Assembly: GCA_024405215.1 (NCBI GenBank)
Contig: JAKSPB010000018.1
Span: 1 to 62,454, forward strand
Reading direction: 5' to 3'
Length of the DNA: 62,454 nt
Source: Lentisphaeria bacterium
GTDB lineage: Bacteria; Verrucomicrobiota; Lentisphaeria; Oligosphaerales; Oligosphaeraceae
In this document: in pieces, positions 25,750 to 35,207 of the stretch
Numbering within the stretch: the stretch's first letter is position 1
Layout: the number at the start of each line of letters is the position of its first letter
The notes under the pieces: model-generated
What the model was told of the DNA's origin: nothing
The model's database searches: none
The model's input: only the letters and a program-made list of their open reading frames with translations
Position numbers and translations under genes: made by a program

Positions 25750-28128
25750 ATGGCAAACATCTATCTCTACAGCCAAATCGACAGCGGTCTCCTTCTGGCG
25801 GAAGCCGAACAGCCCCTGACCAACCTCCGAATCGTCACCTTGGACGGCGCGGAAGTCTCCGCCCCCGTCCTCTCCTCCGAGACCCTGGACAACGGCCTCT
25901 GGCGCGCCCGTCTGGACGCATCCGAGCTCTTCTGCTGGTCCCCCGACACCCCCGTCCTCTACCGCTTCCTGGCCGACGGCGGCATCGACCAGCGCTTCGG
26001 ATACTGCGAAATCAAGTGCTTCCAGGACAAGGCGGTGCTCTTCAACGGCGATCCCGTCTACTTCCGCGGCGTCATCCGCGGCATCGAGGCCCACGACCAC
26101 CCGAACATGACGGGCGAAAGCCTCTTTGACGCGGCCGTCAAGTACATCCGCCAGGCCAAGAAATACGGCTTCAACCTGGTCCGCTTCCATTCCACCATCC
26201 CGTGGCCCGAGTTCGTGGACGCCGCCGACCAGGAGGGCTTCTTCATCCACGCGGAAATCGGCTTTGCCTACGACCGCGACGAGAAGGGCGACAAGATCGG
26301 CCTGGCCATGGACCAGACCGCCTGGAGGGAGACCATCCTCAAGTACCGCAACTCCCCCTCCATGGCCATCTTCTGCATCGGGAACGAGATGCACAACTCC
26401 GGCCGCGTCCCCCAGGTCCACGCCATCTACGAGGAAGGCAAGCGCCTGGCTCCCGGCAAGCTGATCATCGACAACTCCGGCTGGGGGGAATACGACCGCA
26501 CCAGCGCCGACATCTTCTCCCAGCACATCGCCTACTTCTTCCCCGAAGGGCACCATGCGGAGATGTTCCATGTGGATGATCCCTGGCGCATCAACGGCTC
26601 CACCTACGAGCAGCCCTTCGACCTCCAGAACGACGCCCCCCGCGCCAAGGCCACCGTCCGCCGCGCCATCGTCCCCATCCGTCCCACCCTGGCCCACGAA
26701 GCCGTCCACTACATCGACGTCCCCGACTACTACGCCCTCCGCGAGAAGTTCGACGCCTTCTGCAAGAAGGTGGGTCCCGAATATCTGGAGAAGAACGGCA
26801 TCAAGCGCCCGAAGTTCCTGGACGCCATGCCCGAGCTCATTGAGCGCAAGGGCCTGAAGGAGCGCTTCCCCGAACTGGTGAAGGCCTCCCAGAAGTTCAA
26901 GCTGGCCTGCCTCAAGAAATACCTGGAGAGCTGCCGTTTCTCCACTCTCTGCGGCTTCGAGATGCTCCAGTTCGCCGACTGCCTCAAGTACGAGAACAAG
27001 AACGGCATCGTGGACTGCTTCGACGACGACAAGTACATCCAGCCCGAGTGGATGCTCCAGTACAACGGCAACGCCGCCCTGCTGGCCCAGACGCAGAAGG
27101 CCGCCTTCTTCTGGAAGGAAGGCCTCAAGACCGCCATCTACGCCTCTGACTTCCTGCCCTCCCCCGCGCGCCTGGGCGACCTGACCGTCACCCTCGCATA
27201 CGCCGACGGCGTCGTCGAGACCGTCTATGAAGGCAAGAAGATCGCCCTGGTCGGCGGACTCCAGAAGCTGGCCGAGCTGTCCATCGTCTTCCCCGAACGC
27301 CAGAGCGCCGAGGAGCTCACGCTGGCCGCCAAGTTCATCACCGAGGACGGCATCGAACTGGCCAACGACTGGAAGGTCTGGGGCTATCCCAAGGCCGAGA
27401 TGCCCGCCCTGCCGGCGGACGCCCTGGTCACCGACGCCTTCGACGAGAAGGTCTTCGCCGCCCTGGACGAGGGCAAGACCGTCCTGCTGACTCTCTCCAA
27501 GCCCCCGGTGAAGGGCCAGGCCGACTACTTCTTCCCCGGCGCCCGCGAGCGCTGCAAGCCCTGCATCTGGGACCGCGGCAGCAACCTGGGCGGCGGCATC
27601 GAGGCGCCCGCCATCCGCAAGGCCCTGGGCCTGGAGCACTACTTCGACCTGAACCTCTTCAACCTCTTCAACGATGCCTACAAGGTCAACCTTGACACCT
27701 TCCCCACCAAGGTCACCGAATGGATGTGGGGCGTGGACAAGCCGGTCCGCGACCGCATGAAGGGCCTGGTCTTCGGCATCAAGCACTTCATCGACGAGGA
27801 CACCCTGCGCAACTTCAGCCACCTCTTCGCCGTCAAGGCCGGCAAGGGCACCCTGGTTGTCTGCACGCTGAACATCTCCCTGCAGCACCCCTCCGAGGAT
27901 CCCGTCATCCGCAACTTCTCCGCCGCGCTCCTCTCCGCTCTCCCGGAACTGGCCCAGACCGACTGCGCCATTTCCGCCGACGACCTGCGCGCCTACCTCA
28001 AGACGGTCCAGGAGAAGGGCCCCAGCAAGGAAGACACCATGAACCACTTCTGGGAAATCGACGACAAGCTGGTGGAAGACACCCTCTTCTGGGAAGAGGC
28101 GAACCTGGACCTGCGCAAGATCGGCTAG
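25750..28128 (+). CDS. GH2-like glycoside hydrolase
   Basis: A 792-residue cytosolic protein of the GH2/beta-galactosidase-like clan. The middle has LFNGDPVYFRGVIRGIEAHD (start of the GH2 barrel), FNLVRFHSTIPWPEFVDAAD and FCIGNEMHNS, where the Glu of GNE is the likely acid/base (near residue 215). The N-terminal about 90 residues form a beta-sandwich. C-terminal about 470-790 is a beta-rich region with no clear assignment. Very strong C-ending codon use suggests high expression. Substrate unknown. In line with the GH106-like and CBM9-like genes. Confidence 0.75.
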   Translation: MANIYLYSQIDSGLLLAEAEQPLTNLRIVTLDGAEVSAPVLSSETLDNGLWRARLDASELFCWSPDTPVLYRFLADGGIDQRFGYCEIKCFQDKAVLFNGDPVYFRGVIRGIEAHDHPNMTGESLFDAAVKYIRQAKKYGFNLVRFHSTIPWPEFVDAADQEGFFIHAEIGFAYDRDEKGDKIGLAMDQTAWRETILKYRNSPSMAIFCIGNEMHNSGRVPQVHAIYEEGKRLAPGKLIIDNSGWGEYDRTSADIFSQHIAYFFPEGHHAEMFHVDDPWRINGSTYEQPFDLQNDAPRAKATVRRAIVPIRPTLAHEAVHYIDVPDYYALREKFDAFCKKVGPEYLEKNGIKRPKFLDAMPELIERKGLKERFPELVKASQKFKLACLKKYLESCRFSTLCGFEMLQFADCLKYENKNGIVDCFDDDKYIQPEWMLQYNGNAALLAQTQKAAFFWKEGLKTAIYASDFLPSPARLGDLTVTLAYADGVVETVYEGKKIALVGGLQKLAELSIVFPERQSAEELTLAAKFITEDGIELANDWKVWGYPKAEMPALPADALVTDAFDEKVFAALDEGKTVLLTLSKPPVKGQADYFFPGARERCKPCIWDRGSNLGGGIEAPAIRKALGLEHYFDLNLFNLFNDAYKVNLDTFPTKVTEWMWGVDKPVRDRMKGLVFGIKHFIDEDTLRNFSHLFAVKAGKGTLVVCTLNISLQHPSEDPVIRNFSAALLSALPELAQTDCAISADDLRAYLKTVQEKGPSKEDTMNHFWEIDDKLVEDTLFWEEANLDLRKIG

Positions 28129-28137
28129 GAGAACAAC

Positions 28138-28809
28138 ATGGACACATACATTGTCAAACGCGTCGCAGCCGACGCCATCCCCGCGCTATCCAACACCTGG
28201 AACGACCCGGTCTGGCAGCAGGCCAACACCGCCAAGCTGGGCTGGTCCTGGCCCGGCAGCGAAGGCGCCCTTCCCGCCGTGGAGGCCCGTGTGCTGCATG
28301 ACGGACACACCATCTACGGCATCTACCGCGTCCAGGACCACTCCGTCCTGGCCAGCGTCACCAAGTTCAACGGCATGGTCTGCCGCGACTCCTGCGTGGA
28401 GTTCTTCTTCCGCCCGCGGCCGGGCGCCGGATATCTAAACCTGGAGATGAGCGCCTCCGGCGCCTTCCTCTGCTACTTCATCCGCAACCACAAGCGCACG
28501 GAGGATGGCTACGAGGACTTCGAGGAGCTCACTCCCGAACTGGGCGCCAAGATCGCCACCATGGGAACCACCGGCGTGGTCCCCGTGGAGGACGTCCGCG
28601 ACCAAACCTGGCAGATGCGCTTCCAGATTCCCTGCGCCGTCCCCGAGCACTACCTAGGGCCGCTGGGCGACCTCTCCGGCCAGACCTGGACCGGCAACTT
28701 CTACAAGTGCGGCGACAAGCTGAAGCATCCCCACTGGCTGGCGTGGCAGGGAGTTCCCGAGCTCAACTTCCACCTGCCAGACAGCTTCGGAACCTTCGTC
28801 TTCGCCTAG
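28138..28809 (+). CDS. CBM9-like carbohydrate-binding protein, cytosolic paralog
   Basis: A 223-residue protein with the CBM9-like beta-sandwich pattern: IYGIYRVQDHSV, then CRDSCVEFFFRPRPGAGYLN and LEMSASGAFLCYFI, and the end DLSGQTWTGNFYKCG. No signal peptide. It starts 9 bases after the GH2-like gene and probably binds the same sugar, or is an intracellular lectin-like partner. The next gene is an exported paralog. Confidence 0.82.
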   Translation: MDTYIVKRVAADAIPALSNTWNDPVWQQANTAKLGWSWPGSEGALPAVEARVLHDGHTIYGIYRVQDHSVLASVTKFNGMVCRDSCVEFFFRPRPGAGYLNLEMSASGAFLCYFIRNHKRTEDGYEDFEELTPELGAKIATMGTTGVVPVEDVRDQTWQMRFQIPCAVPEHYLGPLGDLSGQTWTGNFYKCGDKLKHPHWLAWQGVPELNFHLPDSFGTFVFA

Positions 28810-28837
28810 AAGGGCAAACAAGCCGGCCCTGCGTCCA

Positions 28838-28864
28838 CCGGAGTTTGCGCTCCGGGCACAGGAC
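28838..28864 (+). repeat. Dispersed hairpin element (TTTGCG loop, GCACAGGAC tail), copy 1
   Basis: CCGGAG-TTTGCG-CTCCGG followed by GCACAGGAC, 28 bases after the upstream CBM9-like gene. The same hairpin-plus-tail is seen at 40346-40372, 40411-40437, 50277-50304 and 51384-51412. Confidence 0.7.
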
Positions 28865-28939
28865 GGGGCCGGGCGCCAAAGCCAACCAGCGGCGCCCGCG
28901 CCCAGCCCCGCGTCACCGTAGAACCAGAAAGAAAACTCC

Positions 28940-29764
28940 ATGCTTCGCTCCTTCTGCAACCTGGCCGCCATGATCCTTCTGGCCCTGTGCACCTCCTGTG
29001 CCTCCAAGGCATTCTACTACGAGTATCACCACGACCCGACCCCAGAGGAAGAAGCCCGCATCGGCAACCGCCGGCACGCCCCGAAGCCCGAATCCCAAGG
29101 CATTTACACCATCCGGCGGATAGCCCCGGAAAAACCGCCGCGGCTTTTCATGGAGCCCTCTTGGGAAGCCAAGGTCTGGGATCCAGCCGAACTGGGGTTC
29201 CTCTCCCATGCCTGGCCGACCAGCAAATACAAGGGCGCCCGCGTCTTCTTCAAGATGCTCCATGACGGCGAACGCGTCTACGCCATCTTCTATGGCTATG
29301 ACCGATATATGAGGGCCGTGTACTTCAGACCCCAGACTCTTGCATGCCGCGACAATGCGGTGGAGTTCTTCTTCGCCCCGGCAGGCCTTCCGGGCGGATA
29401 CTGCAATATCGAAATCAGCGTCTCCGGCGCCTATCTCGCGCAGTTCCATCCGGACAGCCAGACAGTCTGGCGAAACGCATCCCCCCTGCGCTCGCCCATC
29501 GAGACCTGTTCCTCCATCAACTGCATCGTCGCCAACGAAGTGAAAGACAACGTGGAGTGGTGCGTCGCCTTCATCTTCAACGCCAAGGACGTCCTCCGGG
29601 AAATGGGATTGGACGACTCGAAGCCACTTTCCGGCCAGACCTGGCAGGCGAACTTCTACCATTGCGCCGAGAACTCCAGCCACAAGCGCTGGTTCAGCTG
29701 GGCGCCCCTCCAGGCGCTCAACTTCCACCGTCCGCAGGATTTCCAGCCTATCCAATTCGAATAG
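28940..29764 (+). CDS. CBM9-like lipoprotein
   Basis: A 274-residue predicted lipoprotein: signal peptide with lipobox (ILLALCTSCAS, lipid Cys near residue 19). The mature part is about 255 residues, with the CBM9-like core in the same order as the previous gene: AVYFRPQTLACRDNAVEFFF, GGYCNIEISVSGAYL and a final SGQTWQANFYHCAENSSHKR. It is thus an exported paralog of 28138-28809. It probably binds oligosaccharides at the cell surface or in the periplasm. The gap of 130 bases from the previous gene holds the hairpin repeat, so transcription may be separate. Confidence 0.82.
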   Translation: MLRSFCNLAAMILLALCTSCASKAFYYEYHHDPTPEEEARIGNRRHAPKPESQGIYTIRRIAPEKPPRLFMEPSWEAKVWDPAELGFLSHAWPTSKYKGARVFFKMLHDGERVYAIFYGYDRYMRAVYFRPQTLACRDNAVEFFFAPAGLPGGYCNIEISVSGAYLAQFHPDSQTVWRNASPLRSPIETCSSINCIVANEVKDNVEWCVAFIFNAKDVLREMGLDDSKPLSGQTWQANFYHCAENSSHKRWFSWAPLQALNFHRPQDFQPIQFE

Positions 29765-29960
29765 CCTGCAAAAAGCCAGGAATAATCCTCCCTTTTTTCC
29801 ATTATAGGTATTTTTTTACGTTTTTTCAAGTTCTTTTAGAAAAATTTAGACACTTTTCGGCATATTTTCCCGTTTTTTGTCTGCCACACAAACGAATGGC
29901 ATTAAAGGTACCTTACTTGACAGATTTTCCTCAAGAACTGAAGTTTTCTACAGCACTTCC

Positions 29961-30497
29961 ATGGGAACCCCGAAACTTTTCATCCTGTCTGACCAGATGC
30001 GCGGTGCCTCCTTCTCCCTCACCTTGGAGAAATACACCGTTGGACGCGCCGACGACTGCAACATCTGCATCACTGACCCCACTGTCTCCTCCCACCACTG
30101 CAGCCTGGTGAAGCTGGATGACGGGACCTTCGCCATTGAAGATCCCGGTTCCACCAACGGTACCAAGGTCAACGACAAGCGCCTCCAGCCCGGCGAGTCC
30201 ACCACTCTGAAGAATGGTGACATCATCCAGGTCGGAAGCATTGAAATTCTCTTTGACGACTTGGAAGGCAACCGGGACGACGGACGCACCGTCTCCGTCA
30301 TCGACCTGGACGACACCGACACCGGCGAAGTCAACAAGACCACCATGAAGAACCTGGGCAACAAGTTCGGTGGAAAGCACACGCCGGTCCTGCGCCCGAA
30401 CAAGAGCCACGGCATGATCTTGAACATCATCCTGGGACTCCTGGCCCTGGCCGTCGTGGTCGTCATCGCCATGGTGCTCCTCAAGGGCGGCAAATAA
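29961..30497 (+). CDS. FHA domain protein with C-terminal membrane anchor
   Basis: A 178-residue protein. Residues about 5-95 are a forkhead-associated (phosphothreonine-binding) domain with YTVGRADDCNI, SSHHCSL and the DPGSTNGTKVND motif. A linker of about 50 residues leads to a C-terminal membrane helix (MILNIILGLLALAVVVVIAM). ATG 29961 is chosen because the FHA domain starts about 5 residues later; ATG 29877 would add an unstructured leader. A TTGACA box lies at 29917-29922. Probably docks phosphorylated partners of a serine/threonine kinase at the membrane. Confidence 0.9.
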   Translation: MGTPKLFILSDQMRGASFSLTLEKYTVGRADDCNICITDPTVSSHHCSLVKLDDGTFAIEDPGSTNGTKVNDKRLQPGESTTLKNGDIIQVGSIEILFDDLEGNRDDGRTVSVIDLDDTDTGEVNKTTMKNLGNKFGGKHTPVLRPNKSHGMILNIILGLLALAVVVVIAMVLLKGGK

Positions 30498-30541
30498 TCC
30501 GCCAGTCCACACCTGCTACTCCGGACGTTTTCTGTCTTTGC

Positions 30542-30577
30542 GGGAGCCGCCTGCCTTAGACGGCTCTCCATTGTTTG
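30542..30577 (+). terminator. Weak hairpin after the FHA gene
   Basis: GAGCCG (30544-30549) pairs with CGGCTC (30561-30566), followed by TCCATTGTTTG. Only a 6-bp stem and a poor U-tract. Confidence 0.4.
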
Positions 30578-30645
30578 TCTATCCATTGCTCCGCCTGGTC
30601 GTCGTGCGCTGAAAACGGCTCGACATCAGGCGTTTTTCCTTTTTT

Positions 30646-32802
30646 TTGTGCACCCCCAACGATCCCGAGAACGTCCAGAAGCCCCAGGAAGAAGAAAAAC
30701 TGCCTGCAGCCCCCGCCACGCCGCCCCCTGACAACCAGGACGCCCAGAAGCGCCCGGAGGAGGGCGAGCCGCCGAAATCCCGCCCTCCCCGTGAACTCCC
30801 CTCCTATCAGCCGGGGAACGACGAGTCAACCGAGAAAGATGCCTCCAAGGACGAAAAATACGAGATGGCTCCCGGCTTCCGGCGCGGCAGCTTCCCCCGC
30901 CCGCCCATGGCGCGCTGGCAATATATCTTCTGGCTGATCCTCCTGGTCCTCATTCCCCTTGCTGGATATTTCCAGATGCGGAACAAGACCGAGTCAGACG
31001 ATTTGACGCAGAAGCGTTTTGAAGACCTGCTGACCCGAAAGCAGATTATTGAAATGGTGACCACGGAGAACTCCGGCGCCATCATGACCATCAGCGGGAC
31101 GTACAACGACCCGGAATCCATTTCCACCGGCGCCCAGCGGAAATTCCGCGTCAAGGTCATCTACAGCGAAGCCCTGGACCGACTGATTCGCGAAAACTGC
31201 CCCAGCTACGCGGCGAAATCCGAATCCGGGGCATTCACGCAGTTCCTCTACATGATGCTGCCCACGGTGCTGCTGATCGCCTTCTTCTACTTCATCTTCG
31301 TCCGGCAGATGCGGAATGGCGGCGGCGCCATGACTTTCGGAAAGTCCCGTGCCCGTCGGCAGGATCCCGACGACAAGGCCCCCATCACCTTCAAAGACGT
31401 AGCCGGATGCGACGAAGCCAAGGAGGACATGAAGGAAATCGTGGACTACTTGAAGGACCCCGCCTCCTTCACCAAGCTGGGCGGCCGCATCCCTCGCGGA
31501 ATCCTGCTTTGCGGCCCTCCGGGAACGGGAAAGACCCTCCTGGCGAAAGCCATCGCCGGCGAGGCCAAGGTCCCCTTCTTCTCCATCTCCGGCTCTGATT
31601 TCGTGGAAATGTTCGTCGGCGTCGGCGCCGCTCGTGTACGCGACATGTTCGACGACGGAAAGAAGAACGCGCCCTGCCTGATTTTCATCGATGAAATCGA
31701 CGCGGTCGGCCGTTCCCGCTTCAGTGGAATCGGCGGCGGACACGATGAACGCGAGCAGACTCTCAACGCGCTGCTGGTGGAAATGGATGGCTTTGAAGCC
31801 AACCAGGGCGTCATCGTCATCGCCGCCACCAACCGTCCCGACGTGCTGGATCCCGCCCTGATGCGTCCTGGACGCTTCGACCGCCAGATCACCGTGGATC
31901 TGCCCGACCTGCATGGCCGTGTCGCCATCCTGAAGGTCCATGCCAAGAAGACGCGCCTGGCCGAAGATGTAGATCTGCGCGTCATCGGACGCGGCACTCC
32001 CGGCTTCTCCGGCGCGGATCTGGAAAACCTCATCAACGAAGCAGCGCTGCTGGCCACCCGCCGCAAGCTGGAAGCCGTTGGAATGCCCGAACTGGAAGAA
32101 GCACGGGACAAAGTCCGCTGGGGCCGCGAACGCCGCAGCCACAAGATGACCGACAAGGTCCGACGCCTCACCGCCTTCCATGAAGCCGGCCATGCGTTGG
32201 TCGAGATGTGCTGTCCCGACGCCATGCCGCTCCACAAAATCACCATCATCCCCCGCGGAATGGCCATGGGCGCAACCATGTCCCTGCCCAAGGATGACGA
32301 ACCCATGGCCTCCAAGCGCCAGATCCTGGACATGATCGCCGTGTGCTTCGGCGGGCGCACCGCCGAGGAACTCACCATGGACGACATCTCCACCGGCGCC
32401 TCCCAGGACATCCGCCAGGCCACCGACCTGGCCAAGAAGATGGTCTGCCAGTGGGGCATGTCCGAACATCTGGGCCTCATCAACTACGCAGGCCGCGAAG
32501 AGCACCTCTTCCTGGGCCGGGAAATCACCCGCTCCGAGGACTTCAGCCCCGAGACCGCCCGGGAAATCGACATGGAGATCCGCCGCATCGTGGACGAGCA
32601 GAAGGCCCGCGCCACAAACATCCTGACGGAGCACCGCGCCGATCTGGAAAAGCTGGCCAATGCTCTGCTGGAAAAGGAAACCATGAATGCACAGCAGGTC
32701 TACGAACTCCTGGGATGGCCCATGCCCGAGGAGGAAAGCACCCAGGACCTCCCGGAAGACGACGCACCGGAGGCCGCAGCCATCCGCGAAGCGCTGAAAT
32801 AA
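30646..32802 (+). CDS. ftsH: ATP-dependent zinc metalloprotease FtsH
   Basis: A membrane-anchored AAA+ protease that degrades misfolded membrane and regulatory proteins. Residues 1-85 form a Pro/Glu-rich cytosolic extension not found in the E. coli enzyme; membrane helices lie at about 90-110 and 205-225. AAA+ motifs: GPPGTGKT (Walker A, near 290), [12 protein letters not shown] (Walker B, near 350) and the second region of homology [20 protein letters not shown]. The zinc site HEAGH is near 510 with a third ligand Asp in the [12 protein letters not shown] region. The frame starts at TTG 30646 without a clear ribosome-binding site; no ATG exists before residue about 72, so the exact start is uncertain. 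Confidence 0.92.
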   Translation: MCTPNDPENVQKPQEEEKLPAAPATPPPDNQDAQKRPEEGEPPKSRPPRELPSYQPGNDESTEKDASKDEKYEMAPGFRRGSFPRPPMARWQYIFWLILLVLIPLAGYFQMRNKTESDDLTQKRFEDLLTRKQIIEMVTTENSGAIMTISGTYNDPESISTGAQRKFRVKVIYSEALDRLIRENCPSYAAKSESGAFTQFLYMMLPTVLLIAFFYFIFVRQMRNGGGAMTFGKSRARRQDPDDKAPITFKDVAGCDEAKEDMKEIVDYLKDPASFTKLGGRIPRGILLCGPPGTGKTLLAKAIAGEAKVPFFSISGSDFVEMFVGVGAARVRDMFDDGKKNAPCLIFIDEIDAVGRSRFSGIGGGHDEREQTLNALLVEMDGFEANQGVIVIAATNRPDVLDPALMRPGRFDRQITVDLPDLHGRVAILKVHAKKTRLAEDVDLRVIGRGTPGFSGADLENLINEAALLATRRKLEAVGMPELEEARDKVRWGRERRSHKMTDKVRRLTAFHEAGHALVEMCCPDAMPLHKITIIPRGMAMGATMSLPKDDEPMASKRQILDMIAVCFGGRTAEELTMDDISTGASQDIRQATDLAKKMVCQWGMSEHLGLINYAGREEHLFLGREITRSEDFSPETAREIDMEIRRIVDEQKARATNILTEHRADLEKLANALLEKETMNAQQVYELLGWPMPEEESTQDLPEDDAPEAAAIREALK

Positions 32803-32815
32803 CGCACCTTGCCCA

Positions 32816-32855
32816 GGGCCATGGAGATCATTCCCCATGGCCTTGTACACTTTTC
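32816..32855 (+). terminator. Possible terminator after ftsH
   Basis: GGCCATGG (32816-32823) pairs with CCATGGCC (32835-32842), followed by TTGTACACTTTT. An 8-bp stem with a loose T-rich tail. Confidence 0.45.
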
Positions 32856-32897
32856 CCAAAGCCCCTTTCTATCACTTTATTTTGCTGCAAGCCAGCC

Positions 32898-33995
32898 ATG
32901 AAGAAACGGTTTCTATTGCGCATCCTGGCGGTATTCTGCGTGATGGCCCTCACGATGCTTGTCTTCCGGCGTATCTTTCCGGAAGGCGAGATGCTCCCTG
33001 CCATGCAGCAGCTTGATCCCGGCCTGGAAATCCGCCAGTATGACTTCCTGACCTCCATCTTCAATACGGACTGCCGCTTAAGTCTCTTCGGCACACGGCA
33101 ACAGGTCCACACGGCCTATCGGCGCGTCTCCGAAGAGCTTTTCCGTCTCCACAACGCGTTGAACCGCTTCAACAGGCAAAGCGAAGTCTCGCGCTTCAAC
33201 GCAACTCCGGCAGACACCCCCTTCCCCTGCTCGCCCCAGCTCTGGCGGGCCTTCGAGACTGCGGAAAAGGCATACCAGGAAACCGACGGCGCCTTTGACA
33301 TCACCATCGGTCCCCTGATGGCATTCTGGAAAAAGCACGCAACCGATGCGGAAATCCCCCAGGAAGAATTGGCATCCATCCGCCAGCACGTCGGGTTCTC
33401 GCTGTTGAAGCTGGATGCCGCGGCGCATTCCGTCACCAAGCTGGCCAATGGCCTCCAAGTGGACTTCGGCGGACTGGCAAAGGGCCTGGCGCTGGACATC
33501 GCCCGCGAAACCCTCCAGGCGGAAGGAGTGGAGAACTGCTATCTGGATTTCGGCGGCAACACCTACCAGAACCTCCCCCAGGACCATCCCTACCGTGACC
33601 TCTGCGCCATCAAGGACCTCCGTCCCCTGCCGGACGGATCCTTCCCGTCTGCCCCGCGATGCACGCTGCAAAACGCCGAAAGACGCTTCCTGGGCACCAG
33701 CGCGAACTCCTACCGCGCCATCTCCAAGGATGACGCCAAACCCGTCGGGCACATCCTGGACCCCCAGACCGGCATGCCCGTCGCGCCGGCATACATCTCC
33801 CTTACTGCCATCGCCGACACCGGATGGCGCTCCGACGCCTTCTCCACGGCCGTCTTCGCCAAAGGCGCACCACTTGCCCGGATAATCACGGCCGCGCACC
33901 CCGCCTGCGCCTTCATCTTCCTTCCGCAGACCGACGCCGCACCGGAAATCATTGGCGACGCCCGTCTGCAGAACTCCTCTTCCATCAATCCCTAG
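32898..33995 (+). CDS. apbE: FAD:protein FMN transferase (ApbE family)
   Basis: A 365-residue enzyme that attaches FMN to threonine in flavoproteins such as Na+-pumping NADH oxidoreductase and Rnf subunits. N-terminal membrane/signal segment (FLLRILAVFCVMALTMLVF). Family motifs: EELFRLHNALNRFN, FDITIGPLM, VDFGGLAKGLALDI near 190, and GHILDPQTGMPV with DAFSTAVFA near the end (metal-binding Asp/Thr). ATG 32898 is the natural start. Exported, so it flavinylates membrane or periplasmic proteins. Confidence 0.93.
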   Translation: MKKRFLLRILAVFCVMALTMLVFRRIFPEGEMLPAMQQLDPGLEIRQYDFLTSIFNTDCRLSLFGTRQQVHTAYRRVSEELFRLHNALNRFNRQSEVSRFNATPADTPFPCSPQLWRAFETAEKAYQETDGAFDITIGPLMAFWKKHATDAEIPQEELASIRQHVGFSLLKLDAAAHSVTKLANGLQVDFGGLAKGLALDIARETLQAEGVENCYLDFGGNTYQNLPQDHPYRDLCAIKDLRPLPDGSFPSAPRCTLQNAERRFLGTSANSYRAISKDDAKPVGHILDPQTGMPVAPAYISLTAIADTGWRSDAFSTAVFAKGAPLARIITAAHPACAFIFLPQTDAAPEIIGDARLQNSSSINP

Positions 33996-34009
33996 CCATC
34001 CCCTCCCAC

Positions 34010-35179
34010 ATGTTTCCCTTCCTTGCGAAAAACTTCCTTAGCGCCCTCTGGGGCCCTTTCCGACTCCTGGAGTCACGACTCTTCCTCATCCTGCTTGGCG
34101 CCATAGGCTGCACGATCCTGACCTGGCTCCTCCTTCCCCGTCTCTGGGACTACCTGCCCCACGACCGCGGAAAGGCATTCGTCAAGGGGTCGGAAAAAGC
34201 CAAGGGGAAGCCCACCGGCGCCGGCTTCCTCACCACCATCTTCTTCCTCTTCTGCGCATTCTTCGTCATGCCCTTCTACTGGGAATACGCGCTTGTCGGA
34301 CTCTGCCTCTTCGGAATCATGCTCACGGGATATCTGGACGACCGAAGCACCACCGACTGGGGACAACTCAAGAAAGGCCTGCTGGATTGCGCCATCGCCC
34401 TCCTGGCCGCCTGGGTCATCGGGCACTGGCAGGGAACGCAAATCTGGCTTCCCTTCTATAAAGGCCCCCTCCCCGGCGGCGCCATCCAGCTGCCTTCATG
34501 GCTTTTCGTCATCGGCGGCGCAGCCCTGCTCTGGATCATGATCAACGTCGTCAACTGCTCCGATGGCGTGGACGGCGTGGCAGGCTCCCTGGCGCTCTAT
34601 GGCCTTTTCGCCATGGCCGTCCTCCTCTACGGCGTCATGGGACATGAGAAGATTGCCGAATACCTCCTGCTGCCCCATATCCAAAACGGCGCCTCCTGGG
34701 CGACGCTGCTCTTCACCGCCATTGGCGGCCTGGGCGCCTACCTCTGGTACAACGCCTCGCCCTCCAAGGTCCTCATGGGCGATGCCGGAAGCCGCGCCTA
34801 CGGACTGCTCCTGGGCATCGCCGTACTGGTCTCCGGCAATCCCTTCTTCTTCCTGGTGGCCGCCCCCATCCTCTTCGTCAACGGCGGCGCGGGACTGGTG
34901 AAGCTCATCCTGCTGCGCACCCTGAAGAAATTCGGCTGGGACACCCGCCCGCCACTCTCCATCGTGGTCAACCCCATCCATCCTGAAAACTTCGCCTCCC
35001 CCGAAGACGCAGCGAAACAGCACGCCCTGGTGCGCTTCCTCCACCACTACCGCTTCCCCGTCCACGACCACTGTCGAAAGAATCTGGGCTGGTCCGACGC
35101 CCAGGTGCTGATCCGCTTCATGCTGCTCCAGACCGTCCTGATGCCACTCTTTGCCATCCTGATGATCAAACTACGATAG
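34010..35179 (+). CDS. mraY: MraY-like phospho-MurNAc-pentapeptide transferase
   Basis: A 389-residue integral membrane enzyme (about ten helices) of the MraY/WecA family, making lipid I from UDP-MurNAc-pentapeptide and undecaprenyl phosphate. Signature residues: KPTGAGF, GYLDDRS (Mg-binding Asp pair), NCSDGVDGVAGS, MGDAGSRAYG with the catalytic Asp, and FPVHDHCRKNLGW, where the MraY HHH motif is changed to HDH. The long C-terminal loop fits MraY more than WecA. No other peptidoglycan (dcw) gene is near, which is unusual for mraY; a second paralog elsewhere is possible. ATG 34010 lies 14 bases after apbE. Confidence 0.85.
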   Translation: MFPFLAKNFLSALWGPFRLLESRLFLILLGAIGCTILTWLLLPRLWDYLPHDRGKAFVKGSEKAKGKPTGAGFLTTIFFLFCAFFVMPFYWEYALVGLCLFGIMLTGYLDDRSTTDWGQLKKGLLDCAIALLAAWVIGHWQGTQIWLPFYKGPLPGGAIQLPSWLFVIGGAALLWIMINVVNCSDGVDGVAGSLALYGLFAMAVLLYGVMGHEKIAEYLLLPHIQNGASWATLLFTAIGGLGAYLWYNASPSKVLMGDAGSRAYGLLLGIAVLVSGNPFFFLVAAPILFVNGGAGLVKLILLRTLKKFGWDTRPPLSIVVNPIHPENFASPEDAAKQHALVRFLHHYRFPVHDHCRKNLGWSDAQVLIRFMLLQTVLMPLFAILMIKLR

Positions 35180-35207
35180 CACCACAGCACGGCGTAATTC
35201 TCAATCC

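Noticed and set aside
24730-28047. A 1105-codon minus-strand open frame opposite the psd and GH2-like genes
   Set aside because: It mirrors highly expressed plus-strand genes with strong C-ending codons, is composed of repetitive Gly/Ala/Val/Asp residues, and has no ribosome-binding site or family motif; typical shadow of GC-rich genes.
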